Shown here piece by piece: positions 1 through 8,861 of a DNA stretch of 64,000 bases. The DNA is taken from the NCBI RefSeq assembly GCF_025567625.1, contig NZ_JAOQJC010000002.1:124001-188000 (forward strand), written 5' to 3'. A model generated the notes under the pieces. The model saw only the letters and a program-made list of their open reading frames with translations. It did not search any database and was not told where the DNA came from. The DNA is from Paenibacillus sp. J5C2022 (lineage in GTDB: Bacteria; Bacillota; Bacilli; Paenibacillales; Paenibacillaceae). Each line of letters opens with the position of its first letter. Position 1 is the stretch's first letter. The position numbers and the translations under genes were made by a program.

Positions 1-1
1 G

Positions 2-259
2 GAACGAATCTCGGAACAATTCTACATAAGCAAATATCATTTGAGCCGATTATTTAAGGAAAAGACGGGTTATACGCTGACGGAATACGTCACTTTGCTG
101 CGGATCAGGGATGCGGAGAGCTTGCTTAGGGAAACCAATCTGAAGGTCATTGACATTGCGGACTGTGTAGGCTTTCAGCATGTGGGCCACTTCTGGCGCA
201 TGTTCAAGCGTCACTCGGGCCTTTCGCCAAGAGAATACCGCAAACGGCTGCTTGGGTAA
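2..259 (+). CDS. AraC-family transcriptional regulator, C-terminal part (cut by window start)
   Basis: The reading frame is open from base 2 with no start codon, so only the last 85 residues are present. They cover an AraC/XylS DNA-binding domain: the end of the first helix-turn-helix (ISKYHLSRLFKEKTGYT), the linker, and the second one (IADCVGFQHVGHFWRMFKRHSG), ending in the family signature LSPREYRK. The sensing domain lies outside the window, so the ligand and targets cannot be inferred. A TTG at 41 is internal and should not be taken as the start. The downstream flippase gene is convergent. Confidence 0.85.
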   Translation, partial: ERISEQFYISKYHLSRLFKEKTGYTLTEYVTLLRIRDAESLLRETNLKVIDIADCVGFQHVGHFWRMFKRHSGLSPREYRKRLLG

Positions 260-275
260 TGAGGCTTAATGCAGC

Positions 276-1109
276 TTATTGAAAAAGAACCAGAAATTTG
301 GTCATCCAGGCAATATATTGCGCCCCGGGAATGAACAGCAATTGGGCGACTATAGTGCCCAAAAGTCTTGAGGTTATCATCAAAACGGAAATGCCTTTTA
401 AATTTATATAGCGACCTCTGCCGTTGACAACGTCATCTGCGAGTACGGAAATTTTGGGATCAATAAATAAAGCCAGCAAAATAGTCGCTATACCGTTTAT
501 TAATCCGGATGCCAAGATGGTGGACCCGGCTCTGTCAGGAGCCAGCAATGATGCGTAAAGTGCCGATAATACGCCAATTGTGTATACCGATGTCACAATC
601 ATATTGAAAAAGAATAACTGTACCGGTATTTCCTTAAGCTTTATATCTTTCAAATAAGAGATTCTAGGAAATTGAATATGCTTCATACCTCTTTTTATGT
701 ATCCAATTGAAAATCTTTTTTTGATAAGGGAAGTAACAGAGCCGCGTTCCGCTGCCAAATCTATAATTGCTCTGGAAAATAATGCTGTAAACGTAGGCAT
801 AAAAAGGATGCCTATAATGGTACCTAAAGTAGATGCGCCAATTAAGACCCTGAATTGCTGTTCCACAAATAATAGCGCATTTTCTTGAGGTGCAGAATCG
901 ACTAAGCTGCCTGTAAATGGCTGCTGCATCATATTTGCCATTCTTGAAACGATGACCATCATATTGAATAATGATAACGCGGATGCAATCAGTTTTACTC
1001 TTGCTCCAGATAACCTCACTGCATAAGCAAGGGTTTCAATGCTATGGATAATTAATATGAATAATGCTATAAATAGGACCTTTGCTGTAAAGTATTCCAA
1101 TGCGCACAC
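276..1109 (-). CDS. amj: Amj-like alternative lipid II flippase (DUF2837 family)
   Basis: A 277-residue polytopic membrane protein with about six hydrophobic segments. The N-terminal pattern IHSIETLAYAVRLSG followed by LFNMMVIVSRMANMMQQP is the Amj/YdaH signature (family knowledge). Amj proteins flip lipid II across the membrane as an alternative to MurJ. The start is GTG at 1109 behind AGGGAGAA; a TTG nine bases downstream is also possible. Base composition is clearly more A/T-rich than most of the window, as is the neighbouring regulator gene. It lies 57 bp downstream of that LuxR-type regulator on the same strand, so co-transcription is possible. Confidence 0.75.
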   Translation of the reverse strand: MCALEYFTAKVLFIALFILIIHSIETLAYAVRLSGARVKLIASALSLFNMMVIVSRMANMMQQPFTGSLVDSAPQENALLFVEQQFRVLIGASTLGTIIGILFMPTFTALFSRAIIDLAAERGSVTSLIKKRFSIGYIKRGMKHIQFPRISYLKDIKLKEIPVQLFFFNMIVTSVYTIGVLSALYASLLAPDRAGSTILASGLINGIATILLALFIDPKISVLADDVVNGRGRYINLKGISVLMITSRLLGTIVAQLLFIPGAQYIAWMTKFLVLFQ

Positions 1110-1166
1110 TTCTCCCTATGCTCGAATCCATAGGTGTTGTCTATATTATGGATTAGATAGGTGATG

Positions 1167-3194
1167 TCACCTGTTTGCCTCGTCCATTAATAATTTCACC
1201 AGCTGGGCTCTGTTTTTAATTTGTTTTTTTCTATAGATACTGCTTAAATGTTTCTTAATCGTGACCTCGCTAACGAAAAGCTTCTCGGCAATAGTCTTAT
1301 TCGGCGTTCCTTCAACAATAAGATTGGCAATCTCATTTTCACGTTCAGTGAGATCAGAAAATCGGGAACGGCTGCCTTTTTGCAACGGTATGCCTACATT
1401 TGAGGCAAGTAGCTGTAAATAATTTTCTAATCCCATCGACTTTATATCCAGCATTTGCGTAGGTGCCGAGAGAGTAGGGCCATAGTCTTTGTGAGTGGCA
1501 CCTTCTACTTGGTGGAATCCTAAACGTTCTAATAACTGCTGGTAGAAAGGCAATGGGTTAGAGGCAACAATCACTTTTCCTTTAAATAGTATCTGTAACA
1601 GTTCTTGAAGTATAGCGGAGCGGGCAACGGCATCTTTTGGGTCAATCGCATCCATCATTCTTATATACCAACCGCTTGGTTCATGAACGGGTGTGCAGTA
1701 TTTCGCTCTTTCTTCAGCAGTGAGACTATGGAAGAAGGCTCTTGTAACCGGTTCGCTTGCCAAAAAATCCAAACTATTTTCATGAATCGGTATGACAAGG
1801 GCAAGCCCCAGTATTTTACCACTCTGCTTTAGAAGAATATATTCATTATGATCAGAATCAAGAAATGATGGCCGTGTAAGCAGTTCGGCTTCAGCCTGTT
1901 TATATTCTGTTGAAGCAATCAATTGAACGGCTTCGCTTTCCTCAGCATGCTGAGCACTGAAGGTTGCATATTCATAAAGTGAAGTATGCTTAAGATTTTT
2001 CAGATACTGTCTGGCTTCTTCCGCTGCAGGTCCGCTTACATGTTCAATTTGGAAATGATGGTTTGAAGCAGTGTCATAGAAAATCGCTCGTATCGTATAA
2101 TCCTCAAGATGATAAAAAAACTCTGAAAGCAGCCACGAGTGATCATTGCGAAGATCATTTTCTTCAATTTGTCTGAAATAAAATGCGGCTATGGCTTGGT
2201 TTATTGCCTTATAGCGCTTAGGAGAACGATTTCGAAGATTTAATGAGATGGCATTCCGCATCAAATCATGCATCATCCATCCCCTTCTCCCCAAACGAAT
2301 AAATGAATAACTCGTTATCTGTTCAAATAAGTCGTCGGAAACCCCTTCCTTCAATAAATAGGATAGAATGTCCTGATCAAATCTCCTCAGCAAGGAGATG
2401 CTCTCTATAATGTAGCGTAACTCCGCGCTTTTTACTTCCTTTAACCACTGATCGGTCAGTGAGTGAAAAAGATCTGACGGATGAAACGTTTCTTCCCGAA
2501 TGTTCGGATTATGATTGATCATTGAAGCTGATAAGGAAAGAGTCAGCGGATGACCATGTGTCAGATTGTAGATGGCATTAATCTGAGTCATATCTTTTAT
2601 ATTATATTTGGCTAAATACTCTATTGTATGGGAATGTGAAAATTCCTGCAACGGTAAATCCTCAATTAATTCTCTCCATCCCGGAGAAGCAAACCAATGG
2701 TTTTGTAATGGGTAACGGCCTGAAATAACGATGAGTATACGATGATCGAGGTTGCCGATCAATTGTTCTTGCAACCAGCGATCCAAATCTTTCATTTCTT
2801 CGTATGTATCGAAAGCTAATATGATTAGCTGCTCCATAGCCAACTGGTTAATATGATGAATGCAAACGTTGCTGTCAAAGTGCTCTTGCGGCTCACCGTC
2901 TAATAATTCATATATGCGATGAAGCATGTGCTCTGGCGAATGGGCGAAATCACGGCTATTGATAAGAATGAATCGTGCACCGTATTGGATCGAGATTCTT
3001 TGATAATGGTCTACAAGATAACTTTTTCCCATTCCGGCTGTAGCGTGAATGTTTAAAATTTTCTTGGCACGAGAAGCGCCAGCTAGACAATTTTTAAAAA
3101 TACGTACTTCTTTTTCTCTGCCGACAAAAAAACGATTGTCCGTATCCGTCAATACTTGCTTGAACAGAAGATTATCATGACTTGAATAGCTCAT
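1167..3194 (-). CDS. STAND-type ATPase / LuxR-family transcriptional regulator with internal GNAT-like region
   Basis: A 675-residue MalT-like regulator. Residues about 20-230 form a P-loop ATPase, with Walker A ATAGMGKSYL near residue 55 and a Walker B-like LIILAFD near residue 125. Residues about 610-670 form a LuxR helix-turn-helix (LTERENEIANLIVEG followed by SEVTIKKHLSSIYRK). Between them, about residues 430-600 look like a GNAT acetyltransferase fold: ILGLALVIP as the central strand and the FYQQLLERLGF pattern typical of the last helix and strand. That middle assignment is pattern recognition only. The ATG lies 6-7 bases behind GAGGTGAT. The gene is A/T-rich relative to the window average. 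The target may be the downstream amj gene or itself. Confidence 0.8.
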   Translation of the reverse strand: MSYSSHDNLLFKQVLTDTDNRFFVGREKEVRIFKNCLAGASRAKKILNIHATAGMGKSYLVDHYQRISIQYGARFILINSRDFAHSPEHMLHRIYELLDGEPQEHFDSNVCIHHINQLAMEQLIILAFDTYEEMKDLDRWLQEQLIGNLDHRILIVISGRYPLQNHWFASPGWRELIEDLPLQEFSHSHTIEYLAKYNIKDMTQINAIYNLTHGHPLTLSLSASMINHNPNIREETFHPSDLFHSLTDQWLKEVKSAELRYIIESISLLRRFDQDILSYLLKEGVSDDLFEQITSYSFIRLGRRGWMMHDLMRNAISLNLRNRSPKRYKAINQAIAAFYFRQIEENDLRNDHSWLLSEFFYHLEDYTIRAIFYDTASNHHFQIEHVSGPAAEEARQYLKNLKHTSLYEYATFSAQHAEESEAVQLIASTEYKQAEAELLTRPSFLDSDHNEYILLKQSGKILGLALVIPIHENSLDFLASEPVTRAFFHSLTAEERAKYCTPVHEPSGWYIRMMDAIDPKDAVARSAILQELLQILFKGKVIVASNPLPFYQQLLERLGFHQVEGATHKDYGPTLSAPTQMLDIKSMGLENYLQLLASNVGIPLQKGSRSRFSDLTERENEIANLIVEGTPNKTIAEKLFVSEVTIKKHLSSIYRKKQIKNRAQLVKLLMDEANR

Positions 3195-3476
3195 TCAAAT
3201 ATCACCTCAATTAACCATGCTAGTATGATAATTTTAACATAAATAGCAGGGAGTGATTGTAAAAGTAGACTTTTGTATAATATTCTTTTGCGTGGAAAGG
3301 GGGTACGATTGTGTCAAGTTCTGCCATCATATGATCTGAAAAAAGGAGGGCGATTGGATACATTGTGAGATCCCGGAGAATCGGAGGGGCGGAACTATTA
3401 TAGATGAGCAGCCATGAGTAGTAAGGGCATCCGTCAAGATGCTATTTACATTTCATAACTTGGAGGGAATAATAAA

Positions 3477-4217
3477 ATGAAAACCTATTTTAAGAAGAAA
3501 TGGCTGGTTTCTGGATTCGTTGCTGTACTTTTGCTTAGCGCGGCAGGACACGCATGGGGATCCGGCACATTGCGCGAGATTAAAGCAAATCTGAATTCAG
3601 GTCTTAACATTATGCTGTATGGTGAGCGGTTTATCGCCACTGATCCGGAAACTGAAACAGAATTATTGCCTATCACCTACAATGGCAGAACGTATTTGCC
3701 ACTCAGATCTGTAGCGGAAGCTACCGGTTTGGAAGTTTCTTGGGATGGCCGCACGCAAACGATCTACCTGGGTGATTCAGAAGAAAGCGTTGAGCAAGAG
3801 GAAGAGCGGATTGTTCAAATGTCGACGGAATACGCGCGTCCGAAAGATAAGTACAGGTTGGCGAGCGCTACGCCTCATCTGCTGAATCGGGGGCCGGACA
3901 TAGAGTTTAAATATGGATTCTCCAATGATCGGGATTTTCAGAGCAATTTGCAGGTATATGTAACGAATGATTATGAGTTTCATACATTGAAAGCGACGAT
4001 TTGGGTAGATGACGACAAGAACGATGCAGGTAATTATCGCAGTCCGAATCCTAGAATCAAAGTGTTTAATGAAAGAAACGAAGTTATTTATGACGTGCCG
4101 AAAGTACAGCATGAAAATTATTATGATATCGAAGTGGATATTGCTGATGTAGAAGAGGTTAGAATTCTGGTAGACGGTGTGTATAGTGTGATCGGAGACC
4201 CCGTGTTGGTGAAATAA
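3477..4217 (+). CDS. Secreted stalk-domain (copper amine oxidase N-terminal-like) protein
   Basis: A 246-residue protein with a signal peptide (KKKWLVSGFVAVLLLSAAGHAWG). Residues about 28-105 match the copper-amine-oxidase N-terminal-like stalk domain common in Paenibacillus exoproteins: LREIKANLNSGLNIMLYG, then LPITYNGRTYLPLRSVAEATG and VSWDGRTQTIYLG. The C-terminal half (about 110-246) is a beta-rich region I do not recognise. A paralogue with the same architecture lies at 29043-29720. The AGGGAATAATAAA leader gives an acceptable ribosome binding site. The role is probably extracellular or cell-wall associated; no enzymatic motif is visible. Confidence 0.8.
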   Translation: MKTYFKKKWLVSGFVAVLLLSAAGHAWGSGTLREIKANLNSGLNIMLYGERFIATDPETETELLPITYNGRTYLPLRSVAEATGLEVSWDGRTQTIYLGDSEESVEQEEERIVQMSTEYARPKDKYRLASATPHLLNRGPDIEFKYGFSNDRDFQSNLQVYVTNDYEFHTLKATIWVDDDKNDAGNYRSPNPRIKVFNERNEVIYDVPKVQHENYYDIEVDIADVEEVRILVDGVYSVIGDPVLVK

Positions 4218-4563
4218 CTTTAAGCGCTGATCCAGCAGTACTAGCGGGATAAGCTAGAATACCGCCACACTTTCTGGCGTAGGAGATTGAAGCGTTTATG
4301 ACTGCATGCATTTGATTTCTATATCATCATTCGATTACAATATAGAAGTATCATTTGGATATGATCCTATTAAACCTCTACTATTTCTATAGAAAGGAGT
4401 ATTCACATCATGAAGAAAAAATCGCTATTCTTTTTATCTGCCGGATATGGATACTCCACTGCTGTTTTTCACTAAAATCTCATTCCGCGGGTGAAGTGTG
4501 TCCAATTATGGAGATGAGTGCGGGAAGAATGGCAGAAATTCTAAAAATAGCGAGGTATTGCAC
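4218..4563. other. Intergenic region with an inverted repeat and a 21-codon ORF
   Basis: This 346-bp stretch has no convincing full-length gene. TTCTATAT at 4317-4324 and ATATAGAA at 4340-4347 form an inverted repeat of 8-bp arms, possibly an operator or small hairpin. At 4410-4475 a 21-codon ORF (MKKKSLFFLSAGYGYSTAVFH) follows a good AAAGGAG site seven bases upstream. It starts like a signal peptide and stops at once, so it could be a leader peptide, a small protein or the remnant of a lost gene. Confidence 0.4.
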
Positions 4564-4962
4564 ATGCATAACGAAAAAATCACCAGAAAAAATCCGGAAG
4601 GCATGCCTGCCCCGGTAGGCCATTATACGCACATTACGAAAATTCCGAGAAACGCCGAGCTGTATGTCACCTCCGGCCAGATCGGGACAGATCGGAACGG
4701 TCGCATTCCGGATCATATGAACGAGCAAATTGACAACACTTTCAGCAACATAAAAGCTGTGCTGGATTCAGAAGGATTATCGGCCGACAATATTATCAAG
4801 GTGAACATCTGGGCTGTCGAACCGATTGATTGGGATCATCTATATGCGGCATGGGGGCGTCTGTTCGGACAGGAATACCCTGCCATGACGGTCGGTTATT
4901 TGACGGCGCTTGGACTGCCGGAACTGAAAATCGAGATCGAGATTTGGGCAGCTAAAGTATAA
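4564..4962 (+). CDS. RidA family (YjgF/YER057c/UK114) protein
   Basis: A 132-residue RidA-family protein. Visible family features are the N-terminal PVGHYTHITKIPR, the central YVTSGQIGTD, then QIDNTFSNIKAVLDSEG and the final LPELKIEIEIWA. Classical RidA deaminates reactive 2-aminoacrylate-type enamine/imine intermediates. The arginine normally found near the C-terminal third of active RidA is not obvious here (AMTVGYLTALGLPELKIEIE has none), so this member may belong to a non-RidA subgroup (Rid1-7 style). The ATG at 4564 is chosen because the fold begins there; an in-frame GTG at 4498 would add unrelated residues. It is followed by a strong terminator. Confidence 0.75.
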   Translation: MHNEKITRKNPEGMPAPVGHYTHITKIPRNAELYVTSGQIGTDRNGRIPDHMNEQIDNTFSNIKAVLDSEGLSADNIIKVNIWAVEPIDWDHLYAAWGRLFGQEYPAMTVGYLTALGLPELKIEIEIWAAKV

Positions 4963-5036
4963 TATAGTACACACTTCATCCAAATAGTTGACAAATGATA
5001 GGGAATATTCGACAATATATGTAAACATGCGAAGGG

Positions 5037-5087
5037 AAGCACCTCGCAAAGACGACACCGGCGGTGTTTCTTTGCCGGGGTGCTTTT
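5037..5087 (+). terminator. Intrinsic terminator after the RidA gene
   Basis: A long hairpin: AAGCACC at 5037-5043 pairs with GGTGCTT at 5079-5085, and inner CAAAGA/TCTTTG and ACACC/GGTGT arms continue it, followed by a T run. It separates the RidA gene from the Uma2 gene. Confidence 0.8.
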
Positions 5088-5116
5088 TCAATTCCTTAAA
5101 GGGGTGTGATGGTGCG

Positions 5117-5746
5117 ATGACAAAGGAAAAGAATCAGAGTCATAACGCGGAGTCTGGAAAGAAGTCTCGGGCGGGCGATGCCGCCGAGGTGCGCGAGCAG
5201 CGGTTGACCTATGACGACTATGCTGCGATTGATGATGGTCTGCGCTACGAGCTTGCGGACGGTCGGCTGGAGCTGATGAGCCCGGGGCCGACTTCTATGC
5301 ATCAACTGGTCAGCTTCGAGATGCAGCGAACGATATTCGAATCTTGTCATATGAACTATATCGTATTCTATTCCCCAATTGATCTCATTCTATCAACGTA
5401 TGAAGTGCGTCAGCCGGATCTGCTTATGATTCACAGAAGCCGCATGGACATTATTCGGATGCGCGGCATTGAAGGGACCCCGGATCTCGTCGTCGAGATA
5501 CTGTCCCCTTCCACATTGAGAAGGGACAAGCTGGACAAGCTTCGGACTTATGCGCGTTACGGTATCCCGGAATATTGGGTGGTGGAGCCGAAGGTCGGCA
5601 TGCTGGAGCAATATGTGCTGCAAGGAGAGAGATATGAATTGCATAATGTATACGAAGAAGAGGAGCCCGTAAGCTCCCCCACAGTTCCGTGCATCTCCTT
5701 CACGATGAAAGGCATTATGGACAATATTCCGTCTATCCGCGATTAG
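5117..5746 (+). CDS. Uma2 family restriction-endonuclease-like protein (DUF820)
   Basis: A 209-residue Uma2/DUF820 protein with a PD-(D/E)XK-like fold. After a charged N-terminal extension come LTYDDYAAIDDGLRYELADG and the family core VRQPDLLMI (Asp), TPDLVVEILSPST (Glu) and RRDKLDKLRTYARYGIPEYW (the RxxK helix and the Trp). These residues match the usual catalytic set. The biological role of Uma2 proteins is largely unknown. ATG 5117 lies about 10 bases behind AAGGGGTG and just after the terminator, so a longer upstream frame is unlikely. Its stop codon shares bases with the stop of the convergent aldo/keto reductase (TTAG at 5743-5746). Confidence 0.85.
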   Translation: MTKEKNQSHNAESGKKSRAGDAAEVREQRLTYDDYAAIDDGLRYELADGRLELMSPGPTSMHQLVSFEMQRTIFESCHMNYIVFYSPIDLILSTYEVRQPDLLMIHRSRMDIIRMRGIEGTPDLVVEILSPSTLRRDKLDKLRTYARYGIPEYWVVEPKVGMLEQYVLQGERYELHNVYEEEEPVSSPTVPCISFTMKGIMDNIPSIRD

Positions 5747-6570
5747 AAATTGAAATTGTCCGGGTCGGCGCCGAAGCGTTGATTGCGGTTCAGCGCCGAG
5801 ATTTGGGCCATCTCCTCAGCCGACAGCTGGAAGTCGAACACTTCGCTGTTTTCCTTCAGGCGCGAAGGGTTGGTGGACTTCGGAATCGTGACGACGCCGT
5901 TCTGCAGATCCCAGCGCAGCACCACTTGCGCTGCAGACTTGCTATGTTTGGCGCCGATCTCCGCCAGCAGAGGCACGTCCAGATTGCCTTGCATAAGCGG
6001 GCTCCATGCCGTAGGTTGAATTTTATTGGTTGCACAGAAGGCCATCAGCTCTTCTTGCGTCAGCAGTGGATGGTATTCCACCTGATTGACCATCGGAACG
6101 AGATCGCTGGAAGCCATCAAGTCCTGAAGATGGTGAATGTGGAAGTTGCTGACCCCGATGGCGCGGGCGCGGCCGTCGCGGTAGATTTGCTCCAATGCGC
6201 GCCACGTCTCCTTATACTTCCCTTTCACAGGCCAGTGAATAAGCAGTAGATCCACGTAGTCCATGTCGAGCCGCTTCATGCTTTCGTCGAAGGCACGCAA
6301 GGAAGTGTCGTATCCCTGATCGGTATTCCATACTTTCGTTGTGACGAAGATTTGATCGCGGGCGATGCCGCTTCCGTTAACCGCCGCTCCTACGCCTTGC
6401 TCGTTGCCGTATACGGCAGCTGTATCAATTGCGCGATACCCCGCCTGCAGGGCGGCCGATACCGCCGCTTCCGTCTCTCCGTCATCTTTCATCTTCCATA
6501 CGCCCAGTCCGAGCCAAGGCATTTTCACTCCGTTGCTTAGAACGGTACAGTTCTGAATTGCGTTCATCAT
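5743..6570 (-). CDS. Aldo/keto reductase
   Basis: A 275-residue AKR of the AKR5/YvgN-like type, an NADPH-dependent reductase of aldehydes and ketones with a (beta/alpha)8 barrel. The tetrad is visible: Asp and Tyr in AIDTAAVYGNE, Lys in FVTTKVW, and His in LLLIHWP. The cofactor motif VTIPKSTNPSRLKEN is present near residue 230, as is GVSNFHIHHL. The start is ATG at 6570 or the next ATG, with AGGAGG-like sequence upstream. The gene is divergent from the rhamnose operon with a shared 205-bp regulatory region, so a link to aldehydes such as lactaldehyde is possible but only inferred from position. Confidence 0.9.
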   Translation of the reverse strand: MMNAIQNCTVLSNGVKMPWLGLGVWKMKDDGETEAAVSAALQAGYRAIDTAAVYGNEQGVGAAVNGSGIARDQIFVTTKVWNTDQGYDTSLRAFDESMKRLDMDYVDLLLIHWPVKGKYKETWRALEQIYRDGRARAIGVSNFHIHHLQDLMASSDLVPMVNQVEYHPLLTQEELMAFCATNKIQPTAWSPLMQGNLDVPLLAEIGAKHSKSAAQVVLRWDLQNGVVTIPKSTNPSRLKENSEVFDFQLSAEEMAQISALNRNQRFGADPDNFNF

Positions 6571-6676
6571 CCTTTACCTCCTCCAATGGAACTAACGTAA
6601 CTATTTTAGAATACATTGTTCATTTTCATTGTTCAAATTTATTTATGCGGAAGAGTCCTTTTTTTGGAATGGAATC

Positions 6677-6750
6677 TTCGTTTATTTTTGTTTTGGGTAT
6701 ATTCAAACATAAACAAAGATGATATACTGGATTCAAATATAAACAAAAAC
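6677..6750 (+). promoter_or_regulatory. Rhamnose operon promoter with repeated operator-like sites
   Basis: Two near-identical 17-mers, ATTCAAACATAAACAAA (6701-6717) and ATTCAAATATAAACAAA (6731-6747), lie exactly 30 bp apart, about three helical turns. An inverted relative, TTTATTTTTGTTTT, lies at 6681-6694. A -10-like TATACT is at 6723-6728, between the two direct repeats. The arrangement suits a DeoR-type repressor, and a DeoR-type gene (rhaR) is in the operon. A related TTCAAATTTATTTA sequence lies nearer the divergent reductase gene (about 6634-6647), so both promoters may be controlled together. Confidence 0.6.
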
Positions 6751-6775
6751 AAATAAACTTAATCGGAGGTTTCAT

Positions 6776-8845
6776 ATGGTACAGTCATTATGGAATGCAT
6801 CAAAAGCGGCACAATTGCAGGGTGGATTGGACGAGCTCGTCTACCGCTCCAACATTATCGGCGAGGATCGCCGCGTATGCAACTTCGGAGGCGGCAATAC
6901 GTCCAGCAAAACGATTGTGAAGGATTTCCGCGGACGTGAAGTCGAAGTCATGTATGTAAAAGGCAGCGGTTCCGATCTGGCTACGATGAAAGCGGGCAAC
7001 TTTACGGGCTTGCGCATGGAAGACATCCGCCCGCTGTTCGAGCGGTCGGAGATGACGGACGAGGATATGGTCGCTTACCTGGCCAATTGCATGATCGACG
7101 CCAAGCATCCCCGCGCTTCCATCGAGACGCTGCTGCATGCGTTCCTGCCGTTCAAGCATGTGGACCATACGCATCCTGACGCTATTATCAGCTTGTGCTG
7201 CGCGGACAACGGACGCCAGCTCGCAGAGGAGATCTTCGGCAACCGCTTCGTATGGGTGCCTTACGTGCGTCCCGGCTTCACCTTGTCCAAGATGATTGCC
7301 GAAGGCGTGCTCGCGAACCCGAACGCGGAGCTCGTGCTGATGGAGAAGCACGGTCTGGTCACTTGGGGCGACACTTCGGAAGCGTGCTACGCCCAGACGA
7401 TCAAGATTATTAATGAAGCGGAAGCTTACATCGAGGCGCGTGTGGACGAAGCGAAGCTGTTCGGCGGTGTGAAGCATGAGGCGCTTCCGGCAGAGGTCCG
7501 CAGAGCGATCGCTGCGGAGGTTATGCCGACTGTGCGCGGTGCGGTCAGCAACGAGAAGCTGATGATTCTCTCCTACGACGACGGGGACGATGTGATGGCA
7601 TTCGTCGGCGGCAAGGATTCCGCAGTGCTGTCCCAGGTCGGCGCGGCGTGCCCGGATCATCTCGTTCATACGAAGGTCGTGCCGTTGTTCGTGGATTGGA
7701 CGCCGAATGCGGATGACGTCGAAGGCTTGAAGGAGAAGCTGGCTGCAAGCATCGCGGATTACAAGGAGCAATATAAGCAATATTTCGAACGGAACAAGCA
7801 TGATGGCGATAAAATGTTCGAAGCTGCTCCGCGCGTCATTCTGATCCCTGGAGTGGGCATGATCAATACAGGCAAGAGCTGGGCGATGTCTCAGGTGAGC
7901 GGAGCGCTTTACCATCGCGCGATTGCGGTAATGCGCGGCGCGACTGCGCTGGGCAGCTTTGTTTCTTTGAGCGAGAACGAATCCTACAATGTGGAATACT
8001 GGCCGCTTGAGCTGTACAAGCTGACGCTGGCTCCCGCAGAAGCGGAATTTTCCCGCAAGGTGGCGTTCATTACTGGCGGCGCCGGCGGCATCGGCAGCGA
8101 GACGGCGCGCCGCTTAGTATCCGAAGGCGCTCATGTTGTGCTGGCGGATCTGAACCTGGAGGGCGCGCAGAAGGTAGCGGTCGAGATTAACGAGAAGTAC
8201 GGCGACAATCGCGCTGTAGCTGTGAAGATGGACGTGACAAGCGAGGAGCAGGTACAGGCTGCCTACGCAGAAGCGGCGCTTGCCTACGGCGGCGTTGATA
8301 TTATTGTCAACAACGCCGGTCTGGCGACTTCCAGCCCATTCGACGAGACTTCCCTCAAGGAATGGAATTTGAACATGAATGTGCTGGGAACGGGCTACTT
8401 CCTCGTTGCCCGCGAGGCGTTCAAGATGATGAAGACGCAGAGCGCCGGCGGCAGCATGGTGTTCATCGGCTCCAAGAACTCCATCTATGCAGGCAAGAAC
8501 GCTACCGCATACAGTGCGGCGAAGGCGTTGGAAGCCCATCTGGCTCGCTGCATCGCTGCCGAGGGCGGCGAATACGGCATTCGCGTCAATACGATTCTGC
8601 CGGATGCGATTCTGCAGGGCTCCGCGATCTGGAACGGCAACTGGCGCAACGAGCGCGCTGCCGCTTACGGCATCGAGCCGGATCAGCTGGAGGAATATTA
8701 CCGCAAGCGCACGACGTTGCTTGTCAATATCTATCCGCGCGATATTGCCGAAGGCGTTGCCTTCTTCGCTTCTTCCAAGGCGGAGAAAACAACGGGCTGC
8801 ATGCTGACGATCGACGGCGGCGTGCCTGCGGCGTTCACGCGTTAA
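6776..8845 (+). CDS. rhaEW: Bifunctional L-rhamnulose-1-phosphate aldolase / L-lactaldehyde dehydrogenase
   Basis: A 689-residue fusion. Residues about 20-400 are a class II aldolase (aldolase/adducin) domain, with HVDHTHPDAI and MEKHGLVTWGD supplying metal-binding His residues. Residues about 425-689 are a short-chain dehydrogenase: GGAGGIGSETARR for NAD binding, NNAG, and the catalytic Tyr/Lys in YSAAKALEAH. In Bacillus subtilis the homologue is YuxG/RhaEW (family knowledge). The protein cleaves L-rhamnulose-1-phosphate to DHAP and L-lactaldehyde and oxidises the latter to L-lactate. The start lies five bases behind CGGAGG. It is the first gene of the rha-lut cluster. Confidence 0.92.
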   Translation: MVQSLWNASKAAQLQGGLDELVYRSNIIGEDRRVCNFGGGNTSSKTIVKDFRGREVEVMYVKGSGSDLATMKAGNFTGLRMEDIRPLFERSEMTDEDMVAYLANCMIDAKHPRASIETLLHAFLPFKHVDHTHPDAIISLCCADNGRQLAEEIFGNRFVWVPYVRPGFTLSKMIAEGVLANPNAELVLMEKHGLVTWGDTSEACYAQTIKIINEAEAYIEARVDEAKLFGGVKHEALPAEVRRAIAAEVMPTVRGAVSNEKLMILSYDDGDDVMAFVGGKDSAVLSQVGAACPDHLVHTKVVPLFVDWTPNADDVEGLKEKLAASIADYKEQYKQYFERNKHDGDKMFEAAPRVILIPGVGMINTGKSWAMSQVSGALYHRAIAVMRGATALGSFVSLSENESYNVEYWPLELYKLTLAPAEAEFSRKVAFITGGAGGIGSETARRLVSEGAHVVLADLNLEGAQKVAVEINEKYGDNRAVAVKMDVTSEEQVQAAYAEAALAYGGVDIIVNNAGLATSSPFDETSLKEWNLNMNVLGTGYFLVAREAFKMMKTQSAGGSMVFIGSKNSIYAGKNATAYSAAKALEAHLARCIAAEGGEYGIRVNTILPDAILQGSAIWNGNWRNERAAAYGIEPDQLEEYYRKRTTLLVNIYPRDIAEGVAFFASSKAEKTTGCMLTIDGGVPAAFTR

Positions 8846-8861
8846 GCGGGGAGGACGGCAT

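Noticed and set aside
6800..7915. Long reverse-strand frame opposite rhaEW (371 codons)
   Set aside because: It is a shadow of a G/C-rich gene: no domain pattern, no ribosome binding site and fully covered by rhaEW, which has clear catalytic motifs.
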